The position numbers and the translations under genes are program-made. The notes beneath the pieces are model-generated. The model was not told the DNA's origin. It did not search any database and saw only the letters and a program-made list of their open reading frames with translations. DNA of 64,000 nucleotides. Origin: Bacteroidota bacterium. GTDB taxonomy: Bacteria > Bacteroidota > Bacteroidia > Bacteroidales > Dysgonomonadaceae. Positions 44,527 to 53,076 of the stretch are shown here, piece by piece (the stretch's first letter is position 1; every line of letters begins with the position of its first letter). Location of the stretch: assembly GCA_023399295.1 (NCBI GenBank), contig JAEWQF010000009.1:25113-89112 (forward strand), written 5' to 3'.

Positions 44527-45366
44527 TCACTTCTTTACAAAAGAAGCGGCACACCAGTGTTCCATCTCCCTGAAATGATCAAAGGAGAGACCCAGTGCTT
44601 CCGCACCGGAACGGATAGCTGGCAGGTCATCGAGGTAGAATCCGCTCATCACGATGATCCCGCCCTTCGCCATTGCTGCTTCGTAGCGAGGCAGGTCCTG
44701 TAAAAGGATATTGCGGTTGATGTTGGCAAGAATCACATCATACGTCTCTTCACCCAGCAGCTCGGCTCCCCCATGTTGGACGAGAATGGAAGCGGTGCCA
44801 TTCAGCTCACAATTCTCCAGTGTATTGTTGTATGCCCACTCTTCAATGTCGATGGCCGTCACCGGACTGGCACCCTTCATTGCGGCCAGGATAGCCAGCA
44901 CCCCGGTGCCACACCCCATATCAAGCACGCTTTTTTGCTTCAGCTCCATTGCGAGTATCTCCTTTATTATCAGTCGCGTGGTCTGATGATGTCCGGTGCC
45001 GAACGACATCTTCGGATCAATCACGATGCGGTAGCGATAGGCTCCCTCCAAATGATGAAACGAGCTGTGGATGCAACACAGGTCATCGATGGCAATCGGT
45101 TGGAAGTAGTTTTTCTCCCATTCTTCATTCCAGTTTTTTTCTTCCATGGTGTTGACTGAATAGTCGATCACAACCTCCAAGGGGAAGGATGAAAGGACCT
45201 CTTGAGTCTTTTCAGGGCTGAATAGTGAAAGCGGTATGTATGCTTCCAGTGCCTTTTCGCCTCGCACGAAAGACTCGAACCCTATCTCTGCCAGTTGTGC
45301 GGAGAGAATATCGGTGACCGGTTCGCTAAACGGATCACACCTGAACAGTACCTGGTTGTATTGCAT
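44527..45366 (-). CDS. prmA: Ribosomal protein L11 methyltransferase
   Basis: A 279-residue SAM-dependent enzyme that methylates lysines of ribosomal protein L11. The N-terminal substrate-recognition domain (residues 1-95) is divergent, as usual. The catalytic part shows DPKMSFGTGHHQTTRL near residue 118, the SAM motif LDMGCGTGVLAILAAMKGA near 147 and DVILANINRNILLQDL near 210. Length and start are normal. Confidence 0.95.
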   Translation of the reverse strand: MQYNQVLFRCDPFSEPVTDILSAQLAEIGFESFVRGEKALEAYIPLSLFSPEKTQEVLSSFPLEVVIDYSVNTMEEKNWNEEWEKNYFQPIAIDDLCCIHSSFHHLEGAYRYRIVIDPKMSFGTGHHQTTRLIIKEILAMELKQKSVLDMGCGTGVLAILAAMKGASPVTAIDIEEWAYNNTLENCELNGTASILVQHGGAELLGEETYDVILANINRNILLQDLPRYEAAMAKGGIIVMSGFYLDDLPAIRSGAEALGLSFDHFREMEHWCAASFVKK

Positions 45367-45396
45367 CGTTGTCTAATTTGGGAATCATTGTAACTG

Positions 45397-45404
45397 CAAA
45401 GGTA
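45397..45404 (-). promoter_or_regulatory. Predicted -7 element for prmA
   Basis: TACCTTTG on the minus strand, 31 bases before the prmA start. Confidence 0.55.
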
Positions 45405-45502
45405 CGACAATCTTCGCGACAGAGAAATGCAAAAAAAATCTATTTGCCATTCTCATTTGTTTATTAGTGTTACAAATAAGACAAAATCTTGCCACAAGCA
45501 CA

Positions 45503-45531
45503 TTGCCAACACCTTTTTTTGTTTACTTTTA
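45503..45531 (+). promoter_or_regulatory. Candidate promoter of the TPR gene
   Basis: TTG at 45503-45505 and TACTTTTA at 45524-45531 with 18-base spacing. The -7 box deviates from consensus at the last base. Confidence 0.35.
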
Positions 45532-45625
45532 CCTGCAGTAAACCTTGTTTTCATTTCCCGGAGCTGTTTTGTTCACTCCAATTGAACTTAGCTGACAACT
45601 GAAAACAGACAACAGACGATCCACT

Positions 45626-46726
45626 ATGTACAAGACAATCATACTCTTTGCATGCTGCTTCATCACGCTACCCGCCCTCCTGCATGGACAAGAGGCCACA
45701 TCACAGCAACTTGTTGCGGAAGGAGTGGCACTGCATGATCAGGGGGAATATGAAGAAGCAATGGCCAAATACCGTTACGCATTGGCAATCGATCCCGGCT
45801 TGATGCTGGCAGTTTATGAGATGTCGCTCACCCTGCTCGAGCTCGAAGACTACGCCGGTGCCGAGAAGTACAGCAGCGAAGTGATTGAATCGGAAGAGAT
45901 CAATCTTGTACCGGGAGCCTATGCTGTAAAGAGCGAGGCCCTGATGGAAACAGACCGTGCAGCAGAAGCCATTGCCCTGCTCCAGGAAGGTCTGGAAAAG
46001 TATGGCGATGCCTACCTGCTCCACTTTAACCTGGCACTCAACTATTTCAAGCAGGGGGATAGTGAGAAAGCGATGAACCATGTCAAAAGAGCCATTGACC
46101 TCAATAAGAGTCACAGCGGTGCGTTTCTGCTGAATGCCTATCTACTGAAAGACAAGGGTCTCTGGGTACAGAGCATCCTTTCTTTCCAGATGTTCCTCCT
46201 GTTAGAGCCCGACAGCGAGCGATCGAAGAATGCTTTTGAGGAGCTGCTTCAGACAATGTCGATGAAAAAGAGTGAAGCACCGTTGCAACGTTCCTTCATT
46301 CAACAACAGATGATGCGAAACAGACCGGAGCAGGTCAAAAAGAGCGAGGAGAGACCACCCCTCACACCCGAGGATGGCCTGGATCGGAGCCTCGTATACA
46401 AGGCCATTTCGCAAACCATCGACTCCCTGCATGTCATTGACACCATACAAGGGGGTGAATCCCAAACGAATTCGTTTCAGTTGTTCCTGGCCGTGAACCG
46501 TGCCATCATGAAAGTCCTGGAAGCTGAGAGCATCGGACCCAAGGAGGGCATCTTATGGACTTACTACATCCCCTTCTTCACCCACATTGAACAGTCTGAC
46601 TACTACGAGACCTATTGCCGCTACATCAGTGTCTCCTACTATCCCGAATCACTGCAATGGTGGCAGGAGAACGAGGATGTGGCAGCTAATTTCATCAGAT
46701 GGTTTGAAAATGGAGATGCGATCTGA
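45626..46726 (+). CDS. Exported TPR-repeat protein
   Basis: A 366-residue protein with a signal peptide (MYKTIILFACCFITLPALLHG). Residues about 25-200 hold at least five tetratricopeptide helices (GVALHDQGEYEEAMAKYRYAL, AYLLHFNLALNYFKQGDSEK, then NKSHSGAFLLNAYLLKDKG). The rest is a mostly helical region with several Trp and Tyr, ending in WQENEDVAANFIRWFENG. TPRs bind partner proteins; the partner is unknown. The gene ends 45 bases before the ECF sigma factor gene but that gene has its own -7 element, so whether they are one operon is open. Confidence 0.8.
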   Translation: MYKTIILFACCFITLPALLHGQEATSQQLVAEGVALHDQGEYEEAMAKYRYALAIDPGLMLAVYEMSLTLLELEDYAGAEKYSSEVIESEEINLVPGAYAVKSEALMETDRAAEAIALLQEGLEKYGDAYLLHFNLALNYFKQGDSEKAMNHVKRAIDLNKSHSGAFLLNAYLLKDKGLWVQSILSFQMFLLLEPDSERSKNAFEELLQTMSMKKSEAPLQRSFIQQQMMRNRPEQVKKSEERPPLTPEDGLDRSLVYKAISQTIDSLHVIDTIQGGESQTNSFQLFLAVNRAIMKVLEAESIGPKEGILWTYYIPFFTHIEQSDYYETYCRYISVSYYPESLQWWQENEDVAANFIRWFENGDAI

Positions 46727-46745
46727 GCGGAAAGTAAAAAAAACC

Positions 46746-46753
46746 TTACCTTT
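46746..46753 (+). promoter_or_regulatory. Predicted -7 element for the ECF sigma factor
   Basis: TACCTTTG on the plus strand, 19 bases before the start codon, in the 45-base gap after the TPR gene. Confidence 0.5.
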
Positions 46754-46771
46754 GCCCCGAATGTCTACGCT

Positions 46772-47323
46772 ATGGAGATGAACAACGAGGAAACCTTACT
46801 GAACGCAATACGGAATCCGCAGACTGTCAGACAAGGGTTTGCCAGTCTGGTCGCGACCTTCAGCGAACGACTCTACTGGCAGATACGCAAGATGGTGCTC
46901 TCACACGACGATGCCAACGACATCCTCCAGGATGTCTTCGTGAAGGCATGGATCAACCTGGAAAATTTCCGGGGTGACGCCAAGCTTACCACATGGCTCT
47001 ATCGAATTGCAATCAACGAGAGCATCACTTTTCTGAACAAGAAACGAAACCAGAACAACCTATCGATCGATGACGATGACTCTTATCTGGCCAATATGTT
47101 GGAGGGTGACGAATATTTCGACGGTGATGAGGCAGCACTGCTGTTGCAAAAAGCGATACTCACCCTGCCGGAAAAACAACGTCTCGTATTTCAGATGAAA
47201 TATTTCGATGAGATGAAATATGATGAGATGTCGGAGATCCTCGGCACTTCGGTGGGAGCACTGAAGGCATCCTATCACCATGCAGTAAAAAAAATCGAGA
47301 AGTTTTTAGGAGAAGAGGATTAA
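46772..47323 (+). CDS. ECF-type RNA polymerase sigma factor
   Basis: A 183-residue sigma-70 family protein with region 2 at about residues 25-95 (SHDDANDILQDVFVKAWINL, then TTWLYRIAINESITFL) and region 4 at about 120-180 (LPEKQRLVFQMKYFDEMKYD and SVGALKASYHHAVKKI). It directs RNA polymerase to a small set of promoters, probably in envelope stress. The acidic linker DDDDSYLANMLEGDEYFDGDE between regions is noticeable. The two genes that follow look like its module: a membrane protein and a Spy-like periplasmic protein. Confidence 0.95.
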   Translation: MEMNNEETLLNAIRNPQTVRQGFASLVATFSERLYWQIRKMVLSHDDANDILQDVFVKAWINLENFRGDAKLTTWLYRIAINESITFLNKKRNQNNLSIDDDDSYLANMLEGDEYFDGDEAALLLQKAILTLPEKQRLVFQMKYFDEMKYDEMSEILGTSVGALKASYHHAVKKIEKFLGEED

Positions 47324-47412
47324 ACCTTTTCCAGAGCTATGTGTCTATTCAACAGTAGAGCCCGAAAGGGGAATGCTTTAAAAGAGCATGAACACCAATA
47401 TAGAAGAATCGT

Positions 47413-47805
47413 ATGAAATCTCATTTCAACAAATTAGAAGAAATAGATCGCAACCGAAATCCCTTTACAGTTCCAGACAACTATTTCGCCCGATTTAATG
47501 AAGAGATGATGAATCATCTTCCCGAGAAAAAGATCGTACCGCCACGTACGGTATCACTTTGGGAAAAGGCGAAACCCTGGGTTTACATGGCAGCGATGTT
47601 TGTCGGACTCTATCTCACCATCCAATATCTTACCCGACAACCCGACAATGGGAATGTGGCATCCCGTCAACAGGTGGTTCAGAGCCAGGAAGGTTACTGG
47701 TCCACTGTACAGGTGACCGAAGAGGAGTTCTACCATTACCTGGAGGAACAGTTGGCAGAAGAGGGTTATTATGATTACATGTATGATCAGTTTTATTTGA
47801 ATTGA
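47413..47805 (+). CDS. Single-span membrane protein in the ECF sigma module (possible anti-sigma factor)
   Basis: A 130-residue protein with a soluble N-terminal part (residues 1-48), one membrane segment (WVYMAAMFVGLYLTIQYL at about 56-73) and a small, strongly acidic C-terminal region (EEEFYHYLEEQLAEEGYYDY). The N-in layout and position directly after an ECF sigma gene are those of many small anti-sigma factors, but no zinc-binding HxxxCxxC or other anti-sigma motif is seen, so the role is inferred only from context. It overlaps an in-frame upstream extension of the next gene by 4 bases. Confidence 0.7.
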   Translation: MKSHFNKLEEIDRNRNPFTVPDNYFARFNEEMMNHLPEKKIVPPRTVSLWEKAKPWVYMAAMFVGLYLTIQYLTRQPDNGNVASRQQVVQSQEGYWSTVQVTEEEFYHYLEEQLAEEGYYDYMYDQFYLN

Positions 47806-47831
47806 TGATGCAACTCACTTATACAATTGCT

Positions 47832-48293
47832 ATGAAAAGAAATATTTTATTGCTGATATGTCTCATCCTGCTTCCCCTTCATGTGGCGACCCTGGTCGCA
47901 CAGGAGAGAAAGATGGACATGGCGGATTATGAGCAGCGCAAAAAAGCGTTTGTTCAGAGAGAGGCAGGACTCAGCAAGGCGGAAGCCGACAGATATTTCC
48001 CGCTGACAAACGAGCTGACGAAGAAGAAGTTTGAGCTGCACCGCATACAAAGGGAAAAAGTACAACGCATCAAGGACAACAGCAACATCTCGGATGAAGA
48101 GTACAAAAAGATGCTGGAGGAGGATGTGGAGTTGAAGATGAAAGAGGCGGCACTTGACAAGGAATATGCACCCAGATTTGAGAAGGTGCTCTCGCCGGAA
48201 AAGCTGTACAGGGCACAACAGGCAGAACGTCAGTTTATCCAGAATGAGGTAACCAATTTCAGGAGCAACCGTGCCAAAAGCCGCGGCAGATAA
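47832..48293 (+). CDS. Spy/CpxP-like periplasmic protein
   Basis: A 153-residue protein; the start at 47832 (MKRNILLLICLILL) gives a good signal peptide ending in LVAQER, while an earlier Met at 47802 would not. The mature part is almost all helix, rich in Lys, Glu and Arg, with the repeated pattern KAFVQREAGLSKAEADRYFP, then MLEEDVELKMKEAALDKEY and LSPEKLYRAQQAER. This resembles LTXXQ/Spy-type stress proteins that act as chaperones or metal sensors in the periplasm. It is the last gene of the ECF sigma module and is followed by a terminator. Confidence 0.75.
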   Translation: MKRNILLLICLILLPLHVATLVAQERKMDMADYEQRKKAFVQREAGLSKAEADRYFPLTNELTKKKFELHRIQREKVQRIKDNSNISDEEYKKMLEEDVELKMKEAALDKEYAPRFEKVLSPEKLYRAQQAERQFIQNEVTNFRSNRAKSRGR

Positions 48294-48367
48294 GGCATCT
48301 GGCCGGCAACCGTCACACTACAAAACAAGCCACTGCGCACCGTAGAAGGAAACAGCAGAGAGTGCAT

Positions 48368-48400
48368 ACAAAAACACCGGTCTCAAGCCGGTTTTTTTGT
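48368..48400 (+). terminator. Terminator after the ECF sigma module
   Basis: Hairpin ACAAAAACACCGG / CCGGTTTTTTTGT with one mismatch; the 3' arm is itself the T-run. It lies about 75 bases after the Spy-like stop, and the CotH-like gene starts 25 bases further on. Confidence 0.8.
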
Positions 48401-48424
48401 ATGGAATGTATAAATCATCATATT

Positions 48425-50020
48425 ATGGATTATATTCAATCGCGCAATTTACTCTATCTTGTTCTCATACTGTTTACTGGATTAATCTCATGTGACGACA
48501 CAGAGAAAATTGTTCTGGAGCCTAAAATTGATTCTTTCACGTTGCAACCTGAATTCAATGGGAGTTTAGATGAAGTTGTTGTGGGAGAAAAATATGGCAT
48601 TGAAATCAAGTTAGTTGTCCCACACCATGTTTCACTTAAAAATCTTGTTGTTTCCTTTCAATTTGTTGGTGTCAAGGTTGAAGTAAATGATGTAGAACAA
48701 ATTAGCAATGTCACTGCAAACGATTTCAGTCAACCGGTTACATACAAGGTTTTTGGAATGAATAGTGAACCGCTGGAATACACGGTTACAATTACGAATG
48801 AACGGCTTCGTCTGCCGCAAGTATACGTGAATGTAGAAGGTCATCAGGAGCACAGTGATGATGAAAAGGAAACATATAAGAACATCACTCTGAGAGTCCT
48901 GGATGCTGACAACTATTATACCAGTACTACCGATTTCAATGCTGTAGGTGAAATGAAGGGCAGGGGCAATTCAACCTGGTATGGTGTTCCAAAAAAACCT
49001 TTTAGAATAAAACTAGGAAAGAAAAGTTCGCTACTGGGCATGAGTACCGACAAAAACTGGGCGCTTCTTGCAAATTATTATGACAAGACGCTGTTGCGTA
49101 ATTTAACCGCTTTCGAAATATCAAGGATTGCTGAGATGTCATGGACTCCAAATTCCATCAGTGTTGATTACTATATGAATGGCACATACAGAGGCGTATA
49201 CACACTGACAGAACATGTAAGCGTAACAGACGAAAGATTGAATATGGAGTTGGTTTCAGAAGACGATAACTCCGGAGATGCATTAACCGGTGGTTATTTT
49301 CTGGAACTTGATTTTCATTTCGACGAACCATACAAATTTAAAACAGACAGGAAGGGGCTTCCCATCATGTTTAAAGATCCGGAAGAGCCAACAACGAATC
49401 AGTTCAATTATGTAAGGGACTTTTTTAATACGGCAGAGGATGTTCTTTATTCAGAAAATTTTACTGATCCTGTTGAAGGTTATCGAAAATATATGGATGT
49501 TCCCTCGTTTATTAACTATTATATCGTGCAGGAACTGGCGAAAAATGTGGATGGCAATTTGCGTGGCAGCTGTTATATGGCAATACGAAATAAGGGGAAA
49601 ATAGAGTTCCCGCTTGTGTGGGACTTCGACCTTGCTTTTGGAAATGCCGATTATATTACCTGGGAACAGGGTGCCACATCCAGTGAATGGGATGGATGGT
49701 TTATAAAAACGCAATCACCCTGGTTTGATCGTTTGTTCCAGGATCCCCAATTTGTAGGTGAAGTAAAAAGTCGATGGAATAAGTTGAAACCTGAATTGGA
49801 CAGGATTCCGGATTATATCAAGGCACATGCCAATCAATTGGATGATTCGCAGAAAAAGAACTACACTCCCAAGCCAGTTGGCGCTGGCTGGAGTATCACG
49901 GATAAACAATGGAATACAAGCAAAATCAGAGGTTCGTATGATAAAGAGGTGGAGTATCTGATTTATTTTGTTGAAAAACGGCTGGAATGGCTGGATACGA
50001 ATATTAACGCTCTGAAATAG
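48425..50020 (+). CDS. CotH-kinase-like lipoprotein
   Basis: A 531-residue protein; start at 48425 (MDYIQSRNLLYLVLILF) gives a lipobox ending GLISCDD, so it is a membrane-anchored exported protein. An N-terminal beta-sandwich-like region (about residues 30-130) precedes the CotH domain: GRGNSTWYGVPKKPFRIKLG near residue 179, DKNWALLANYYDKTLLRN near 205 and LVWDFDLAFGNAD near 395. CotH is an atypical kinase fold that phosphorylates spore-coat protein in Bacillus; in Bacteroidota its substrate is unknown. The gene is visibly AT-richer than its neighbours, which suggests recent acquisition. Confidence 0.85.
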   Translation: MDYIQSRNLLYLVLILFTGLISCDDTEKIVLEPKIDSFTLQPEFNGSLDEVVVGEKYGIEIKLVVPHHVSLKNLVVSFQFVGVKVEVNDVEQISNVTANDFSQPVTYKVFGMNSEPLEYTVTITNERLRLPQVYVNVEGHQEHSDDEKETYKNITLRVLDADNYYTSTTDFNAVGEMKGRGNSTWYGVPKKPFRIKLGKKSSLLGMSTDKNWALLANYYDKTLLRNLTAFEISRIAEMSWTPNSISVDYYMNGTYRGVYTLTEHVSVTDERLNMELVSEDDNSGDALTGGYFLELDFHFDEPYKFKTDRKGLPIMFKDPEEPTTNQFNYVRDFFNTAEDVLYSENFTDPVEGYRKYMDVPSFINYYIVQELAKNVDGNLRGSCYMAIRNKGKIEFPLVWDFDLAFGNADYITWEQGATSSEWDGWFIKTQSPWFDRLFQDPQFVGEVKSRWNKLKPELDRIPDYIKAHANQLDDSQKKNYTPKPVGAGWSITDKQWNTSKIRGSYDKEVEYLIYFVEKRLEWLDTNINALK

Positions 50021-50129
50021 GTGCAATCCATACTCACCGGGTGCCAACAAAAAAAACACACAGTCTACGCTTTTTGGTGCGTAAAACTGTGTGTAAATTT
50101 CACAAATCAATGATTAACATTGTATTTCG

Positions 50130-50528
50130 TGGAGCTGGAGGGAGTCGAACCCTCGTCCAAACGAGGAAGCAATCTGCTTTCTACATGCTTAGCTTCATTT
50201 TATTTGTCGGGAATGAGCGCGACTGAAGCCATCAAACTCAAACCTTATCTTCTTAATTTCGAAAAGGAGCCGAAGCTTCTCCTCTCCTATCTCCGATTTA
50301 CCTGCACCACCTTGTCGGAATGCTTCGAAGCCACAGCTTCCGGGTGATGTCTTGTTCCGCCACATGTGGCAGAATGAAGCGTGAACCTACTGTACTTCGG
50401 TTACGCAGCAAGAGCGTAATTGTTATTATTGCCAGTTATAGCTTTGCCGATTGAGATTAAAGTGCAAACCAACAACGCACTGCATGCTTACAAACCTCTT
50501 CTACCCGCTGTCAAAGCCAAACAGCCCC
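50130..50528 (-). ncRNA. ssrA: tmRNA (transfer-messenger RNA)
   Basis: About 399 bases on the minus strand. The 5' end GGGGCTG pairs with CAGCTCC near the 3' end to form the acceptor stem, including one G-U pair. The T-arm (GAGGGTTCGACTCCCTC) is canonical, and TTTGGCTTTGAC follows the acceptor strand. The tag reading frame (read 50433 to 50401) ends GGC AAT AAT AAC AAT TAC GCT CTT GCT GCG TAA, giving a tag that ends NNYALAA. CCA is not encoded after the discriminator A. tmRNA with SmpB rescues stalled ribosomes and marks their products for proteolysis. Open frames over this stretch are spurious. Confidence 0.93.
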
Positions 50529-50570
50529 GATAGAACCCAAATCCTAAAAGGATCAGGTGATTGTTAGATG

Positions 50571-50601
50571 CAAAGATACCCAAAAGGTTTAACAGCCACA
50601 A
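50571..50601 (-). promoter_or_regulatory. Predicted ssrA promoter (-33 and -7)
   Basis: On the minus strand TTG (50599-50601) is followed after 20 bases by TATCTTTG (50571-50578), which lies 43 bases before the tmRNA 5' end; the primary transcript would be trimmed by RNase P. Confidence 0.6.
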
Positions 50602-50705
50602 GTGCTCTGCATAATTTATTTTATTGCTCCCGTGCCGAGGAGTTCTTCTGCTTTCATTTCTGTCATTTTATGCAGAAATCACATCCCCACCCCGCAAATT
50701 TATCG

Positions 50706-50713
50706 TATTTTTG
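50706..50713 (+). promoter_or_regulatory. Predicted -7 element for nfnA-nfnB-pdxB
   Basis: TATTTTTG on the plus strand, 40 bases before the nfnA start codon, in an AT-rich gap after the tmRNA promoter. Confidence 0.6.
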
Positions 50714-50752
50714 TATCACAAATTACACATTGAAATCAGAAACCGAATCAGG

Positions 50753-51535
50753 ATGAACAAGATTGTTGGGAAAGAGTATTTCTCGGATAAGGTGGTGAAG
50801 TTTGAGGTGGAAGCACCGCTCATTGCACGAAGCAGACGTGCAGGACACTTCGTCATCGTACGCGTGGGCAAGAAAGGAGAACGGGTCCCCTACACCATCG
50901 CCTCTGCCGACACGCAAAAAGGAACCATCACTTTGGTGATTCAGCGTGTGGGCAAGTCGTCAGAGAAAGTGTGCCAGCTGGAGGTGGGTGATTTCATCAC
51001 CGACATGGTTGGACCGCTGGGTAAGGCGACCCATATCGAGAAGTTCGGTACCGTGGTCTGTGCCGGTGGCGGTGTGGGTGTCGCACCCATGCTCCCCATC
51101 ATCGAAGCGATGAAGGAGGCAGGCAACAGGGTGATCTCCGTGCTGGGTGCCCGCTCGCAAGATCTGATCATCCTTGAGGATCAGGTACGTGCCCATTCCG
51201 ATGAGGTGATCATCATGACCGATGACGGCAGCTATGGAGAGAAAGGGTTGATCACACAAGGCGTGGAGAAGGTGATCCTGCGGGAGAAGGTGGATCTCTG
51301 CGTCACCATCGGCCCGGCCATCATGATGAAGTTCGTCTCGGAGCTGACAAGGAAGTATGAGGTTCCCACCATTGCCTCGCTCAACACCATCATGGTTGAC
51401 GGTACCGGTATGTGCGGCGCCTGCAGGGTGACGGTGGGCGGCAAGACCAGATTCGTCTGCATCGACGGTCCCGAGTTCGATGCGCACCAGGTCAATTTCG
51501 ACGAGATGCTGATGCGTTTAAAAGCATATAATTAA
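50753..51535 (+). CDS. nfnA: NADH-dependent ferredoxin:NADP oxidoreductase-type subunit A (FAD, [2Fe-2S])
   Basis: A 260-residue flavoprotein with start at 50753 (MNKIVGKEYFSDKVVKFEVE). FAD site VPYTIASAD near residue 46, NAD site VVCAGGGVGVAPMLPIIEA near 98 and a C-terminal cysteine cluster GTGMCGACRVTVGG with a further Cys in FVCIDGPE for the [2Fe-2S] centre. It is the PyrK-like subunit paired with the glutamate synthase-like protein that follows. Together they match NfnAB, which couples NADH, NADPH and reduced ferredoxin by flavin bifurcation. Sulfide dehydrogenase SudB is the alternative annotation. Confidence 0.88.
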   Translation: MNKIVGKEYFSDKVVKFEVEAPLIARSRRAGHFVIVRVGKKGERVPYTIASADTQKGTITLVIQRVGKSSEKVCQLEVGDFITDMVGPLGKATHIEKFGTVVCAGGGVGVAPMLPIIEAMKEAGNRVISVLGARSQDLIILEDQVRAHSDEVIIMTDDGSYGEKGLITQGVEKVILREKVDLCVTIGPAIMMKFVSELTRKYEVPTIASLNTIMVDGTGMCGACRVTVGGKTRFVCIDGPEFDAHQVNFDEMLMRLKAYN

Positions 51536-51603
51536 CACATTACAAAATATATCCGAAGTCATTCTTTAACAAGAGAGTGTCAGGAGAGTGAGACAGAAGC
51601 AGT

Positions 51604-53076
51604 ATGAGCGATTATTTACAGGCCGAACGGGCGCAAGAGTGGCGTGAAGCGTTGCGGAAATCGATGAAGAACAAGGATCGCACCAATATCCCGCGGGTGA
51701 AGATGCCCGAAGTGGATGCGGAGGTGCGCAGTCACACCTACGATGAGGTGAACCTGGGGCTTACCGTGGAACTGGCCACCGGCGAGTCACACCGTTGCCT
51801 CGACTGTGTGGATCCCACCTGCATCACCGGATGTCCGGTGGAGATCAACATCCCGAAGTTCATCAAGAACATTGAGCGGGGTGAGTTTCTGGAGGCGGCC
51901 CGCACACTGAAGGAGACCAGTGCCCTGCCGGCAGTCTGCGGACGCGTCTGTCCACAGGAGCGGCAGTGTGAGAGCCAGTGTTTCTATACTCTGAAACTGA
52001 AAAAAGAGCCGGTGGCCATCGGTCACCTGGAACGGTTTGCAGCCGACTACGAGCGGATGAGCGGCGAGCTCTCCGTGCCGGCCACGGCACCCGCCAACGG
52101 CATCAAGATCGCCGTGGTGGGCTCCGGTCCCGCGGGGCTGGCCTTTGCCGGCGACATGGTGAAGTTCGGCTACGACGTCACCGTCTTCGAAGCGCTGCAT
52201 GAGCTGGGGGGTGTGCTCCGCTACGGCATCCCCGAGTTTCGCCTCCCCAACGATATCGTCGACATCGAGATCGAGGGACTCCGCAAGATGGGAGTCAAGT
52301 TCGAGACCAACTGCATCATCGGCAAGACCATCTCACAGGAAGACCTCAGGGAGGAGGGCTACAAGGCGATCTTCGTGGGCAGCGGTGCCGGGTTGCCCAA
52401 CTTCATGAACATACCGGGAGAGAACCTGATCGGCATCATGTCGTGCAACGAGTACCTCACCCGTATCAACCTGATGCAGGCAGCTGACCCGGAGAGCGAC
52501 ACCCCTGTTTACATGGGTAAGAAGGTGGCCGTGATCGGCGGCGGCAACACCGCCATGGATGCGGTGCGTACCGCCCGCCGGCTGGGTGCCGAGAAGGCGA
52601 TGATCATCTACCGCCGTTCGGAGGAGGAGATGCCGGCCCGCATCGAGGAGGTGAAGCATGCCAAGGAGGAGGGGATCGATTTCTACACCCTCCACAACCC
52701 GCTCCGCTATGAGGGTGATGAGCGGGGACGCGTGCAGCGCATGCTGCTACAGCGGATGGAGCTGGGTGCTCCCGACCAGTCGGGACGCTGCCGCCCGGTT
52801 CCCATTGAGGGTGCCACCGTCTGGCTGGAGGTGGATGAGGTGATCGTCAGCGTGGGGGTCTCACCCAACCCGCTCATACCACAAAGCTTCAGAGGGCTGG
52901 AAGTGACCGGCTGGGGCACCATCGTGGTAAACCAGGAGACCATGCAGACCGCCGATGAGTTGATTTATGCCGGTGGTGACATCGTACGCGGCGGAGCCAC
53001 CGTGATCCTGGCCATGGGCGACGGACGCAAGGCAGCCAAGGCGATGCACCAACAACTTCAACAAACAGAGTCATGA
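51604..53076 (+). CDS. nfnB: Glutamate synthase small-subunit-like protein / NfnB
   Basis: A 490-residue iron-sulfur flavoprotein. The N-terminal domain binds two [4Fe-4S] clusters (RCLDCVDPTCITGCPVEI near residue 60 and CGRVCPQERQCESQC near 116). Next are an FAD domain (VVGSGPAGLAFAGDM near 173), an NADPH domain (VIGGGNTAMDAVRTARRLGA near 311) and the C-terminal GDIVRGGATVILAMGDG. With nfnA upstream it is best read as NfnB, the NADPH-side subunit, rather than true GltD, since no gltB is present. Confidence 0.88.
   Translation: MSDYLQAERAQEWREALRKSMKNKDRTNIPRVKMPEVDAEVRSHTYDEVNLGLTVELATGESHRCLDCVDPTCITGCPVEINIPKFIKNIERGEFLEAARTLKETSALPAVCGRVCPQERQCESQCFYTLKLKKEPVAIGHLERFAADYERMSGELSVPATAPANGIKIAVVGSGPAGLAFAGDMVKFGYDVTVFEALHELGGVLRYGIPEFRLPNDIVDIEIEGLRKMGVKFETNCIIGKTISQEDLREEGYKAIFVGSGAGLPNFMNIPGENLIGIMSCNEYLTRINLMQAADPESDTPVYMGKKVAVIGGGNTAMDAVRTARRLGAEKAMIIYRRSEEEMPARIEEVKHAKEEGIDFYTLHNPLRYEGDERGRVQRMLLQRMELGAPDQSGRCRPVPIEGATVWLEVDEVIVSVGVSPNPLIPQSFRGLEVTGWGTIVVNQETMQTADELIYAGGDIVRGGATVILAMGDGRKAAKAMHQQLQQTES

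Noticed and set aside
50041..50347. Small plus-strand frames across the tmRNA
   Set aside because: They lie over ssrA, whose acceptor stem, T-arm and tag frame are well supported on the other strand.
51604..53076. Glutamate synthase small subunit GltD
   Set aside because: No large subunit gltB is present and a PyrK-like nfnA precedes it, so NfnB fits better.
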